A stretch of DNA of 64,000 nucleotides from Planctomycetaceae bacterium (GCA_021372945.1 JAJFTK010000019.1:24698-88697); one strand, 5' to 3'. Counted from the stretch's first letter, positions 34,449 through 43,611 are shown. Notes: a model not told the origin generated them from the sequence alone. Made by a program: numbers and translations.

Positions 34449-35979
34449 TTGGCTTTTGCAGTATTTTCGGAGTCTTACCGGGCGCGGTCAGCCGCTGAAT
34501 TTCTCTCCGCCAGCCCTCGTAATTTGTCTGAATATCCTGAAGATTCCTGCCGATGGCCGAGTATCTGACCTCGTCCAAGGCATTTTTGGGCAACTGGTCC
34601 AAGCCTTTGAAAATGCCCGCCTGCAATCCGGCCAGGCAGGCAGCGCCATAAGCGGACACTTCCGAGAAGCCCATATTAATGATCTCTCGCTGCAGCAGAT
34701 CCGCCATGAACTGCATGATGAAACTGTTCTTGCTGATGCCTCCATCGGCATGCAGCCGTTTCAGGGGGATCTCGCTGCAATCCTCCATCACGGCGATCAC
34801 ATCCTTGATCTGAAAAGGAATGGATTCCAATGCCGCTCTTACGACGTGGCTCTTATCGCAGCCCAGGGTCAGCCCCGCGATGACCGCCCTTGCATCCATG
34901 TTCCAATGGGGAGCCCCCAGCCCGCTGAACGCCGGAACCAGGTACACGCCGCCGTTGTTCGGAACGCAGCAGGCGATCGCCTCACATTCGTCGGCATTCT
35001 TAAATAGTCCAAGATTGTCCCTGAGCCAATTGATCGTTGAGCCGCAGGACACGATGATCCCTTCCAGCGCATAATCCACACGATCGGCCGTGCTCCAGCA
35101 AATTGTGCTCATCATTCCATTGGCCGCAGGGACCCGCTTGCCTCCGGTGTTCAGCAGGATTGAGCATCCCGTACCCAGGGTCGCCTTGGCCGTTCCCGGC
35201 GCAAAACAGCCTTCTCCAAACGCGGCCGCGTGCGAATCCCCGATCATGGCACCAATACGGATCGGACGCGGCAGCAAGCCTGCGAAATCCGAACTGCCAA
35301 ACTCAGAAGAAGATGCTCGCACCTGGGGCAATCGAAGTCCGGAAAGCTGAAACTGCTCCAGCAGGTAGTCGTCCCAGGTCAAATGATCCAGATTAAAAAA
35401 CAGCGTGCGGCACGCATTGGTATAGTCGGTGCAATAACTTTGACCTGCGGTCAGCTTATAAAGCAGCCAGGTGTCGATCGTTCCGAAAAACACATCTCCT
35501 TCTTCAATCGCCGCCCTGAGCCTGCGATCCTGTTCATAGAGCCAGATCAATTTCGTGGCTGAAAAATACGGATCGGCGATCAACCCCGTGCGCCATTTGA
35601 TCTGCTGCTCGAGAGCGGAGTTCTGAAGTCGGCTGCAGATATCCACAGACCGCTTGCACTGCCAGACGATGGCCGGACCGAGAGGGGTGCCGGAGGCATC
35701 CCACAGGCAGAATGTCTCCCTCTGGTTGGATATCCCGCAAACCGAAATTTGGCTTAAATCGGGTGATCGCTTTTCTTGAAACTCATTCAGACACGCCTTG
35801 ACCGCACACAGAACATTCCGATAGATCTCCAGAGGATCTTGTTCGACAAAACCGGGGCGGGGATAATGGGAGGCCAGGGGCTCAGTCCCCATGGCGGCGA
35901 TACGGCCTTGCGTATCAAATACGACAGCCTTGGTGGCGCTGGTGCCCTGATCAATGGCTAAAATATAGTTGTTCTTCAC
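34408..35979 (-). CDS. FGGY-family carbohydrate kinase (glycerol kinase/pentulokinase-like)
   Basis: A 523-residue kinase of the actin-like ATPase fold. The N-terminus has the phosphate-1 loop IDQGTSATKAVVFD. GISNQRETF with PLGPAIVWQCKRS resembles glycerol and pentulose kinases. The FGGY signature 2 region is DGGISKNSFIMQFMADLL. It transfers the gamma phosphate of ATP to a polyol or ketose. It overlaps the transketolase subunit upstream by 4 bases and is in an operon with a sugar isomerase, so its substrate is probably the ketose made by that isomerase (a pentulose or apulose, for example), with transketolase as the next step. Overall similarity by eye is closest to glycerol kinase, so that alternative stays open. 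Confidence 0.85.
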   Translation of the reverse strand: MKNNYILAIDQGTSATKAVVFDTQGRIAAMGTEPLASHYPRPGFVEQDPLEIYRNVLCAVKACLNEFQEKRSPDLSQISVCGISNQRETFCLWDASGTPLGPAIVWQCKRSVDICSRLQNSALEQQIKWRTGLIADPYFSATKLIWLYEQDRRLRAAIEEGDVFFGTIDTWLLYKLTAGQSYCTDYTNACRTLFFNLDHLTWDDYLLEQFQLSGLRLPQVRASSSEFGSSDFAGLLPRPIRIGAMIGDSHAAAFGEGCFAPGTAKATLGTGCSILLNTGGKRVPAANGMMSTICWSTADRVDYALEGIIVSCGSTINWLRDNLGLFKNADECEAIACCVPNNGGVYLVPAFSGLGAPHWNMDARAVIAGLTLGCDKSHVVRAALESIPFQIKDVIAVMEDCSEIPLKRLHADGGISKNSFIMQFMADLLQREIINMGFSEVSAYGAACLAGLQAGIFKGLDQLPKNALDEVRYSAIGRNLQDIQTNYEGWRREIQRLTAPGKTPKILQKPSAFVSTRARANFE

Positions 35980-36941
35980 GATCGTTTCCTATTGAGCATC
36001 GACTTGGCGGTGCGGGCCAGACCTTCCGGCGAAATGCCATAGTATGCCATGATTTCAAGCTGCGTTCCCGTTACCGTTTCTTCATCGGGAAAACCCACGA
36101 TCTTAAAAGGCACAGAGATCCCGGCTTGCAGGAGCACAGAGGCACATGCCTCGCCCAGGCCGCCGGCGCAACTATGTTCTTCCACTGTCACAACGGCCTT
36201 GCAGTCCCGCGCTGCCTGCAGAACAGCCTGGTCATCCAACGGCTTGATCGTATGCATGCTGAGCACGCGGGCCGTGATGCCTTCACGTTCCAGCGCCTGA
36301 GCAGCCATGAGGGCATGAATGACGGTTTCACCTGTCGCGATAAAGGCAATACCGCATCCATCGCGCACGAGCAGGGCTTGGCCGACCAGGAATCGGGCGC
36401 CTGGTTTGTGCAGGTCCGGCATGGCTCGCTTGCCGAAACGAATGAAGACGGGATGGCTCATCGCGGCGGCCGCCTTCACGGATTCGGCCGTTTCGAAATT
36501 ATCCGCCGGGACGATAATCGTGCAATTGTGGATCGCCCGCATGACGGCCAGGTCGTGCAGGGAGTGGTGCGTCGAACCCAACGCACCGTAACTGACGCCC
36601 GAACTGATCGCGATCAGCTTGACGGGGCGATCGGAATAGCAGATGTCATTCTTGATCTGCTCCAGCGCCCGAGCCGTCAAAAAGCTTCCGGGCGATACCG
36701 CAAAGACGATCTTGCCGGCGGAGGCCAGGCCCGCCGCCACGCCAACCAGGTTTTGTTCGGCAATTCCCACTTCAACGATCTGCTCGGGAAGCGCCTTGGC
36801 AAAATTAGCCAGTTTGGCCGAGCCGCGCGAATCGCTCGTAACGGCCAGCACGTTTTTATCCGCTTTGGCAAGTTCCAGCAGCGTTTCCGAAAACACATCC
36901 AGGTTAGCCCTGCCCGTCTGAACCGCAGAATCCGCGCTCAT
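35976..36941 (-). CDS. Transketolase, C-terminal (pyrimidine-binding) subunit
   Basis: A 321-residue protein corresponding to the pyrimidine-binding and C-terminal halves of transketolase. It has VEVGIAEQN at about 57-65, where the Glu (E62) activates thiamine diphosphate, then a region with SSGVSYGALGSTHHS. It works as a heteromer with the N-terminal subunit next door, with which it overlaps by 4 bases (36938-36941), and overlaps the kinase by 4 bases too. Split transketolases are common in sugar operons; here the partner genes point to a ketose phosphate from the pectin-derived sugar. Confidence 0.92.
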   Translation of the reverse strand: MSADSAVQTGRANLDVFSETLLELAKADKNVLAVTSDSRGSAKLANFAKALPEQIVEVGIAEQNLVGVAAGLASAGKIVFAVSPGSFLTARALEQIKNDICYSDRPVKLIAISSGVSYGALGSTHHSLHDLAVMRAIHNCTIIVPADNFETAESVKAAAAMSHPVFIRFGKRAMPDLHKPGARFLVGQALLVRDGCGIAFIATGETVIHALMAAQALEREGITARVLSMHTIKPLDDQAVLQAARDCKAVVTVEEHSCAGGLGEACASVLLQAGISVPFKIVGFPDEETVTGTQLEIMAYYGISPEGLARTAKSMLNRKRS

Positions 36942-37768
36942 ACAAGCACCTCCTGCAGGCGAGACTTGAGCTGCGAAATGGCCAGCGTGAATTGTTCATC
37001 CGTGGGCACGCCGTGGTGCCATTTGGCGATATTCTCCATGAACTGCACGCCCTTGCCCTTGACGGTATTAGCGATCACCATGCTGGGCTTGCCCTGCGTA
37101 AACGGCGTCGAACACAAGACACTCTTAAGCGCGGTCACATCATGGCCATCCACGCTGCGTACCGACCAGCCGAAGGCGGTAAATTTATCGTACAAGCTTT
37201 CCAATGCACAGATATCTTCCGTGCGCCCGCTTATCTGCAACTGGTTGCGGTCGACAATCGCCGTTAAATTATCGAGCCGATAATGCGCGGCGGTCAGCAT
37301 CGATTCCCAATTGGAGCCTTCGGCCAATTCGCCGTCGCCCAATAATGTGAAAACGCCGTAACTTCGGCCGTCCATCTTGCCCGCTAACGCCGCTCCCACG
37401 CTGAATGCCAGGCCGTGTCCCAGGGCGCCTGTGTTCTGCTCGATCCCCTTGATCTTTCGCGTGGGATGACCCACATAGGGCGACTTGAACCGGCAAAGCG
37501 TCTCCAGGTCCGACTCCGGGAAAAACCCCCTGTCGGCCAGAACGACATACAAAGCCTCGACCGAGTGCCCCTTGCTCTGCACGTAGCGGTCGCGGTCGGG
37601 ATCGTCGGCAGTCTGCGGCGAGATATTCAAAATGCGATTATAAAGAACGTTTAAGATATCCACACAGGACAGGCTTCCGCCCGTGTGACCGGCGTTGGCT
37701 TTCTTGATATACCCAAGCAGCCGGATCCGGTACTCGATAGACTTCATTATTAAAGCGGTGTCGGTCAT
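36938..37768 (-). CDS. Transketolase, N-terminal (thiamine diphosphate-binding) subunit
   Basis: A 276-residue protein holding the diphosphate-binding half of transketolase. It has AGHTGGSLS, the SKGHSVEALY segment, and GDGELAEGSNWES followed by Asn/Gln (VDRNQLQ), which is the GDGx(n)N metal/ThDP motif. I place the start at ATG 37768, 17 bases after the stop of the apiosidase-like gene; GTG 37789 overlaps that stop. It forms the enzyme with the next gene, with which it overlaps by 4 bases. A second such pair is found at 59096-60870. Confidence 0.92.
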   Translation of the reverse strand: MTDTALIMKSIEYRIRLLGYIKKANAGHTGGSLSCVDILNVLYNRILNISPQTADDPDRDRYVQSKGHSVEALYVVLADRGFFPESDLETLCRFKSPYVGHPTRKIKGIEQNTGALGHGLAFSVGAALAGKMDGRSYGVFTLLGDGELAEGSNWESMLTAAHYRLDNLTAIVDRNQLQISGRTEDICALESLYDKFTAFGWSVRSVDGHDVTALKSVLCSTPFTQGKPSMVIANTVKGKGVQFMENIAKWHHGVPTDEQFTLAISQLKSRLQEVLV

Positions 37769-37785
37769 TGTATAATCCCAAAATA

Positions 37786-39396
37786 TCACTCTGCGATCCG
37801 CCGGATCCGCAAGGCGATATAAGGTTTGCCGGGCAGCGGCACGCGGCGTCCATCCTTGTCGGCAAAAGCATAATCGTCGCGTTTCTTCGTTTCAAACACG
37901 CCCTTAACCGGAGTGATCGTCATATCCCAGGTGTCGATCACCTCGACGCTGAATTTCATGCCATCCTTGATCTGTGCTTTATGGAGTTCAAATGGCCATT
38001 CCGTGAGACTCTGGCGTCCAAAGTATGCCAGATAGTACTCGCCTCGTTTACCGGCAAAGGGATAATCTTGCCATTTGTCGATGGGCTCCAGTCCCTCGGC
38101 GGGGCCTTCCTCCATGATCTTCCGCAAAAAGGCAATCCGCGCTGGACTGTTCCCGTGCAGCACTCCCCCTTTGGACCACCAGATCACATCACTGGGGTCC
38201 AGATACGTCTCGCCGTGGCCCACATACGTTCCGGCGATCGTTCCCTCCCAAAAGCGCAGGACCATCTCCTGATCGCTGATGTTGCCCCATCGCTGCGGGA
38301 TGTTGCCTTCGTATTTGACTTCATCGAACACGATCGGCTTAAGATAAACATCGCGATATAGAACCGCACGGCCGTAATCTTCAACGGCCGAACCATTCTG
38401 AATGCTGGCGTGCGTCACCCACGGCTGCGTATGGTTGTACAGGAGCGTACCATTGTGGATGGAACGCAAGCGTCCATAAGGGTCTTCGCTCTGCACGATC
38501 TGGAAGAAGCGGTCCCAGTCCGCCGGCGTTTTCTCTTTCATAAAATCGTATTCATTGGCAAGTGACCACCACACGTTGCGAAACGTCGCAAACCGCGCGA
38601 TCACATACCGCAAGTAACGATCGTCATTGGCCGCACTCATGCGATCAAAGCCCCAATGCCCCTTGTCATAGGGATGAAAGAGAATCACGTCCGCCTCGAT
38701 TCCAAGCTCGCCGAGCTGCTGAATGCGTCTTTCGAAATGTCGGAAGAACTCGGGATTCAACCGCGTAAAATCCCACGATGACGGCGGCGTTCCTTCAAAG
38801 GGATAAAGTTGGGGCTCGTTTTTATTATAAGTATATGATTTTGGAAAAACGCAGAAGCGAATCTTGTTGAACGGCGATTGAGAGAGAGTTTTTAATGTCT
38901 GCTCTTGAAGTTTTTCATCCTGGTGCGTCCAGGCATAGCATGTTGTCCCGATCGGGCGATACGGCGTACCGTCGGCATAAGCGAAATGGAACGTATGCGC
39001 AACCTTAACAGGCCCATGATTGCTCTTGGCCGGTGCGACAGCCGTCAATGAGCCGGTTCTTCCCGATAGCGCCAAACAGTTCGACTTGGTTTCATACGTC
39101 CACTGTCCCTGCGTCTGAGGACTAAAACGGACGCGATAGATGCCGTTGCCGTCGTAAAAGCCCCTGACCGGTACGCTTTGATCGTTTTGCGTAAACACCG
39201 CCGTAAACTCAACGTCAACGAAAGGATTGCCGCCAGCAGGCCCTTCAAAGGCTTGTTCGAAAATGCCCCACTGTTCGACGTTGGCGATCTCGGCCGGCGC
39301 AGAAAACCCAACGGCGCAAAGCGTAAGGACGACAAACCGCAATCCGGCGACTGAACGGGCTGTGGAATTGCGGGTTTGTTTCAACATGCAAATCAT
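37786..39396 (-). CDS. Secreted apiosidase-like glycosidase (DUF5060 / DUF4038 / DUF5605)
   Basis: A 536-residue exported enzyme-like protein. After a signal peptide (LRFVVLTLCAVGFSAPAE) come a beta-sandwich starting EQWGIFEQAFEGPAGGNPF (DUF5060-type, to about 125), a TIM barrel (about 145-440) and a C-terminal beta-domain (DUF5605-type). The barrel holds two clan-A-like glutamates: SLANEYDFM (acid/base candidate) and IVFDEVKYEG (nucleophile candidate). The DUF4038 barrel family includes GH140 apiosidase from Bacteroides, which acts on rhamnogalacturonan II. It lies between the isomerase and the transketolase genes, so release of a sugar and its catabolism are joined in one operon. The paralogue is at 42043-43611. 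Exact substrate is not provable from sequence. Confidence 0.8.
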   Translation of the reverse strand: MICMLKQTRNSTARSVAGLRFVVLTLCAVGFSAPAEIANVEQWGIFEQAFEGPAGGNPFVDVEFTAVFTQNDQSVPVRGFYDGNGIYRVRFSPQTQGQWTYETKSNCLALSGRTGSLTAVAPAKSNHGPVKVAHTFHFAYADGTPYRPIGTTCYAWTHQDEKLQEQTLKTLSQSPFNKIRFCVFPKSYTYNKNEPQLYPFEGTPPSSWDFTRLNPEFFRHFERRIQQLGELGIEADVILFHPYDKGHWGFDRMSAANDDRYLRYVIARFATFRNVWWSLANEYDFMKEKTPADWDRFFQIVQSEDPYGRLRSIHNGTLLYNHTQPWVTHASIQNGSAVEDYGRAVLYRDVYLKPIVFDEVKYEGNIPQRWGNISDQEMVLRFWEGTIAGTYVGHGETYLDPSDVIWWSKGGVLHGNSPARIAFLRKIMEEGPAEGLEPIDKWQDYPFAGKRGEYYLAYFGRQSLTEWPFELHKAQIKDGMKFSVEVIDTWDMTITPVKGVFETKKRDDYAFADKDGRRVPLPGKPYIALRIRRIAE

Positions 39397-39411
39397 CTGA
39401 TCTGTCAGCGT

Positions 39412-40836
39412 CTATTTATGGTAATAAAGTTTCCAGCCCAGGTACTTTGTAATCGCTTCATTCAGCACCTCGGCACATTGCCCCCGCGTCATGGCGACAT
39501 GATGCTCAAAGCCGTTTCGGCAGACATGGCCAAGCAGTTGCCTCAGGTCATTCACCTGGCAGACGGCGATGCCACCGTCCATCCCAAAGGCGTCGTCTGT
39601 AAATTCTCCCTGTCCCAGGTACGACTTAATTGCGCCTTGCGTGTCATCCGTGGACACTCTAAAGAAGGTCATGGGTCCGGCGGCAACCTTGCCTTTAATC
39701 ACGCCAAAACACTTATCGCGATCGATCACGGTTCCCAGAACATCCAGCTTTGAAATCTCCACTTCATTTCCCATGAAACTCTTTGGATAATTGCTGCAAT
39801 GCGTACAGACACACTTATTCGTGTGCTTTCCGAAATTGTTGTTCCAATCCAGCAGCGCCGGAACCGTGCCCCCCGCCAGCAGCAGCGCATACATCGAGAT
39901 GGCTCCAGTCACGTCGGTTTCGCAAGCGCTGGGCAGGTAACGCTCGCCCATCATCGACATCGGCAGGCAGGTTGCGCATCCATAGTTGTTTTCGATGGAG
40001 TCCCAGCATTGAACAGCGCTGGCGTCCAGCTCATACTCGTCCATCAATTTGTCAAAAACGACCGACAGTTTAGCCTGCCGCAGCATGCTGGCGGCGGAAA
40101 TATCCTTGGGGATTCGGCCGTATGCTCTGATCTGCGCCAGTTTATCTTTCACGGCCTCCTCATGGTCCTGCACCGATTGGGCCCGGGCAATGATCTCGGA
40201 CAAGTCCAATGGAACAACCGTAATGCCCGATGCCTGGAGCAGTTTTTCACTGAATCGAACGGTTTGGAACTTTGCCGGCCGTGTGCCGAACGCTCCGATC
40301 CTTGCGTTTTTGAGTCCCTTGACGGTGCGGCACAGGGCGGCAAAATTCTCAACATCCTGCGCAAACACTTTGCTGTCGATATCACAGGTGTGCTCGGTCG
40401 TATCAGAAAACGGGATGCCATACTGGTAGAGGTTATTGCAGACGGAAATCTTGCCGCAGAAGGCGTCTCGCCTGCTTTTTACATCAAGCTTATCCATCTC
40501 GTCATTGCATGCCTGCACGAGCACCGGCACGCCGAGCCTGGCCATATCCAGCGTTGCCGCGACTCCCTGCTCATCGCCGAAATTCGGCAAGATAACGATC
40601 ACTCCGTCGATGTGATCGCGGTTCTTCTTGAACAGTTCGACGCAGATTTTTATGTCGGCCCTGGTCTCGATCGCTCCGGCGGCGGTGGCATTCGCATCCG
40701 GTATAACATAGCCCAATCCCAGCCGGTCCAGCAGCGCGGTTATTTTTTTTCGTTCCGCCGACGCCAGTTTCGCATTAAAAATATTTCGTGTTCCAATGAT
40801 CAGCCCAAAGGTAATTTTCTTTTGTATAATTCTCAT
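39412..40836 (-). CDS. L-fucose/L-arabinose isomerase-fold sugar isomerase
   Basis: A 474-residue enzyme with the overall layout of the FucI/AraA superfamily. The N-terminal half is Rossmann-like (IIGTRNIFNAK, VVILPNFGDEQG). The central domain has VQCWDSIENNYGCATC. The C-terminal barrel contains TDVTGAISMYALLLAGG and an HH pair (GFEHHVAMTRG), which in this family helps bind the metal or substrate. It is also Cys-rich (CVCTHCSNYP). It would convert an aldose to the ketose that the FGGY kinase phosphorylates. It is the first gene of the leftward operon and faces the divergent AraC regulator. Specificity cannot be read from sequence; a fucose isomerase proper is about 590 residues. Confidence 0.82.
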   Translation of the reverse strand: MRIIQKKITFGLIIGTRNIFNAKLASAERKKITALLDRLGLGYVIPDANATAAGAIETRADIKICVELFKKNRDHIDGVIVILPNFGDEQGVAATLDMARLGVPVLVQACNDEMDKLDVKSRRDAFCGKISVCNNLYQYGIPFSDTTEHTCDIDSKVFAQDVENFAALCRTVKGLKNARIGAFGTRPAKFQTVRFSEKLLQASGITVVPLDLSEIIARAQSVQDHEEAVKDKLAQIRAYGRIPKDISAASMLRQAKLSVVFDKLMDEYELDASAVQCWDSIENNYGCATCLPMSMMGERYLPSACETDVTGAISMYALLLAGGTVPALLDWNNNFGKHTNKCVCTHCSNYPKSFMGNEVEISKLDVLGTVIDRDKCFGVIKGKVAAGPMTFFRVSTDDTQGAIKSYLGQGEFTDDAFGMDGGIAVCQVNDLRQLLGHVCRNGFEHHVAMTRGQCAEVLNEAITKYLGWKLYYHK

Positions 40837-40923
40837 ATTCAGCCTTTAACGAACGCTGCGTCCAACGAGCAATTGCTGCGGAACTGTTAAAAGCGGCAAC
40901 CGCAGCAAGACGCCGCTTAACGA

Positions 40924-41013
40924 TTAACTGCATTTTTGGCGAACCTCCAGCCGCGAGAATCTGTTCACCATTACCATAATCTCGATTAGTGCAAACCGCT
41001 TCTTTTTTGCCAT
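40924..41013 (-). pseudogene. Possible remnant of a pseudopilin N-terminus
   Basis: A 29-codon frame begins MAKKKRFALIEIMVMV, close to the start of prepilins (KKRGFTLIELLVVI), with the Glu at +5 kept but Arg instead of Gly at -1. The hydrophobic helix then breaks and a stop follows. The 290-base interval 40837-41128 otherwise holds the promoter of the AraC gene and presumably that of the isomerase operon. Confidence 0.3.
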
Positions 41014-41090
41014 TTCCAGATACTGGCAGGTGATCCATTTCCGGCGGCTTTGAACTTTTATCATACAAAAAAGAAATAAAGAACTCCTCC

Positions 41091-41119
41091 TTGATTCCCA
41101 AATAAACTTGCCATATACT
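41091..41119 (+). promoter_or_regulatory. Sigma-70-like promoter of the AraC regulator
   Basis: TTGATT (41091-41096), a 17-base spacer and TATACT (41114-41119), close to consensus. The -10 ends only 9 bases before the GTG at 41129, so the transcript would be leaderless or nearly so if that start is used. Confidence 0.6.
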
Positions 41120-41128
41120 TAGATCTCG

Positions 41129-42001
41129 GTGGAACATTTTAACCATAAAAGAGAGGAATTTACCCCTTACGGGTTTACTTGCGAGCGCTGGGAACCCATG
41201 CTGATGAACCGGCCGGACAAGCACGCCGAAATCGAACTCAATTTTTTCAGCCGCGGCAAGCTCACTTATCTTTTTTGGGGTGAACGGGTCACCGTGGAAG
41301 GCGGAAAACTGGCGCTTTTTTGGGCCGCTACGCCGCATCAGATTGTGGACTTTGAAGGCCTCGATTCGTACTTTGTTGTCACGCTGCCGCTGCCGTGGGT
41401 GCTCAATTGGGATCTGCCCGAATCCTTTACAACGCCTATTCTCAACGGCCGCCTGATCCAGGAGGTCGAGGCATTAGGTCCGTACGATGAACACCTGTTT
41501 GAACATTGGCACAGAGATATTAATCAGAATTCGACAGCAATTCATGAAATGGTGCTGCTGGAAGTAAGAGCACGCCTGGCGCGGCTTTCGCGGAATTTAG
41601 AGCAAAACAAGGCTGCCGCTGCCGGGGCGTCCTCCGCCCACACGGCAAGGTCGGTTGGATCGCGCGACTATAGCAAGATCGAAAGCATGGCCAGGTTCAT
41701 CGCCCAGAACTATAGTGACCAGATCTGCCTGTCCGATATAGCCAGCGCGGTCGGATTGCACCCGGACTACGCCGCGTACGCTTTTAAGAAAACCTTTGGA
41801 GTTACCTTAAACAATTTCGTGATCCAGCATCGTGTCCAGCACGCCCAACGTTTGCTGGTGATATCAAGTAAAAAGATCCTGGAGATCGCGTTCGACTCGG
41901 GATTCAATTCATTGAGCAGATTCAACACGTCATTCAAGCTGCTTTGCCACTGCACGCCCCGGGAGTATCGAAACTCTCACAGGCTTTCGAGCAGTTCGTG
42001 A
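41129..42001 (+). CDS. AraC-family transcriptional regulator
   Basis: A 290-residue regulator. A cupin-like sensor domain (about 20-100: IELNFFSRGKLTYLFWGERV, ATPHQIVDF) is followed by a helical linker and a two-helix-turn-helix AraC domain (about 185-280: LSDIASAVGLHPDYAAYAFKK; EIAFDSGFNSLSRFNTSFK; CTPREYR). It resembles MelR/RhaR-type sugar-responsive activators. It stands alone between two long leftward operons, divergent from one and convergent with the other, and is the only visible regulator, so it probably controls the pectin genes on both sides. Start: GTG 41129 gives an almost leaderless message; ATG 41198 is an alternative without a good ribosome site. Confidence 0.9.
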   Translation: MEHFNHKREEFTPYGFTCERWEPMLMNRPDKHAEIELNFFSRGKLTYLFWGERVTVEGGKLALFWAATPHQIVDFEGLDSYFVVTLPLPWVLNWDLPESFTTPILNGRLIQEVEALGPYDEHLFEHWHRDINQNSTAIHEMVLLEVRARLARLSRNLEQNKAAAAGASSAHTARSVGSRDYSKIESMARFIAQNYSDQICLSDIASAVGLHPDYAAYAFKKTFGVTLNNFVIQHRVQHAQRLLVISSKKILEIAFDSGFNSLSRFNTSFKLLCHCTPREYRNSHRLSSSS

Positions 42002-42042
42002 CCGCCGACGCTTCGATAACGACCGTTTGACGACTGATTTAT

Positions 42043-43611
42043 CTAGTCGCTAAGTTGCAGACGCAATGCCATATAGGGCCTTTGCGGCAGTGTTATTTTG
42101 GAGCCGTCCTTATCCGCGAACGTGTACGCATTCAACTGCTTTATTTCAAACACTTTTTCGACCGGTTCAATTTGCATGTTCCATGTATCGATCAGTTCCG
42201 CCTTGAAACGCATCCCCTCCTTCAGATTCTTCTTCGGCAGGCGAAACTCCCACGCATCGATCGGTTCGCGGCCAAGATAGATCAAATAGTACTTCGGCGC
42301 CTGGCCGCCAATATTGTTTTCAAAATGCTGATCGATCGGGTCGATCCCCTCCTGCGGTCCGGATTCTAGAATCTTTCGCAGAAACGCGATCCGCGCGGGG
42401 CTTTGCCCCTGCAGCCTGCCGCCGATGGAGATCCACGTCGGGTCTTCCGAGGGGCCAAAACAATCACCGTGGGTGGCATAGGCCCCGCCGATATAAGCGG
42501 ACCAAAACCGAAACACCATCTCTTCGCCCGAGATGTTGCCCCAGCGTCTTTCGATATTGCCCTCATAATTGATCTCATCATGGATGATGGGCTTCTGGTA
42601 CATATCCCGCAGCATCGGAGAAATACCCAGGCATCGCACGGCCATGTAGTATTGCAGACTGACATGCGTGACCCAGGGTTTGTTGTAATCGTAAATGCGG
42701 TCGGCATTGTGGATCGACCGCAGATGGGCGTATGGGTCGCGCTGCTGCACGATTTGAAAGAGGCGGTCCCAGTCGGCGTCCGTCAAATGCTTCATGAAGC
42801 TGTTCTCATTGGCCAGGCTCCACCAGACGTTGCGATAAGCGCCGAAGCGGGCGATCACATAGCGCAGATACCGCTCATTCGTCGCCGCGTCCATCCGGTC
42901 AAATCCCCACTTGCCGTCATCGTAAGGATGGAAGATGATCAGATCCGCTTCCACACCCAGGTCACGGACCTGCGCTACGCACCATTCAAGCTGCCGAAAG
43001 TATGCCGGATCGAACCGCGAAAAATCCCAGTTATCTTTTGAGCTGCCGACGAATGGAAAGCGTTCCAGTTTGCCCGGCCCGGTCACGTAATGTTCCTTGT
43101 ACGGAGGGATCAGCAGAAAGCGGGCCTTGTTAAAAGGCGACTGCTTGAGCGTCTCAAGCGTCTGTTTCTTTAAGCTCTCTGTTTGAAACGGCCACTCGTA
43201 AATGGTTGTGCCGAAAGGAAAGTACGGCGTGCCATCGGCGTAGGCAAAATGGTATTGGTTACGCACCCGCACCGGTCCGCGGCTGCCCGCCTTTGGCGCC
43301 GTGCAGATAAACTGTCCCTCTTTGCCGCTGAGTTCCGGGCGGCTGCTTTTTGTTTTGTAGGTCCACGTGCCCTGCGCGTCCGGCATGAAGCGGATCTTGA
43401 ACACGCCATCGCCGTCGTAGAAACCCTCCGGCTCAAATTGCCTGCCGGCGTTTTCAAAGACCGCGCTGAATTCAATACCAATGAACGGATTGCCTGCCGC
43501 CGGCCCTTGCAGCGTCAGTTCAAAGATGCCCCATTGTTCCACGTTGTTGGGCTCTGCCGCATACAGGCAGCCTGCCAGCGTGATCCACAGCAATATGCTT
43601 GCTTTCCTCAT
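42043..43611 (-). CDS. Secreted apiosidase-like glycosidase, paralogue (DUF5060 / DUF4038 / DUF5605)
   Basis: A 522-residue exported protein, collinear with the one at 37786-39396. Signal peptide (ILLWITLAGCLYAAEP), beta-sandwich starting EQWGIFELTLQGPAAGNPF, TIM barrel with SLANENSFM and IIHDEINYEG (candidate acid/base and nucleophile Glu), and DUF5605-like tail (AYTFADKDGS). ATG 43611 has AAAGGA upstream; the frame is open back to 43683 but the extra residues are not signal-like. It ends the permease-GH78-GH2-GH127 operon. Two such genes on either side of the regulator suggest different linkages of the same sugar or a duplication with specialisation. Confidence 0.8.
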   Translation of the reverse strand: MRKASILLWITLAGCLYAAEPNNVEQWGIFELTLQGPAAGNPFIGIEFSAVFENAGRQFEPEGFYDGDGVFKIRFMPDAQGTWTYKTKSSRPELSGKEGQFICTAPKAGSRGPVRVRNQYHFAYADGTPYFPFGTTIYEWPFQTESLKKQTLETLKQSPFNKARFLLIPPYKEHYVTGPGKLERFPFVGSSKDNWDFSRFDPAYFRQLEWCVAQVRDLGVEADLIIFHPYDDGKWGFDRMDAATNERYLRYVIARFGAYRNVWWSLANENSFMKHLTDADWDRLFQIVQQRDPYAHLRSIHNADRIYDYNKPWVTHVSLQYYMAVRCLGISPMLRDMYQKPIIHDEINYEGNIERRWGNISGEEMVFRFWSAYIGGAYATHGDCFGPSEDPTWISIGGRLQGQSPARIAFLRKILESGPQEGIDPIDQHFENNIGGQAPKYYLIYLGREPIDAWEFRLPKKNLKEGMRFKAELIDTWNMQIEPVEKVFEIKQLNAYTFADKDGSKITLPQRPYMALRLQLSD

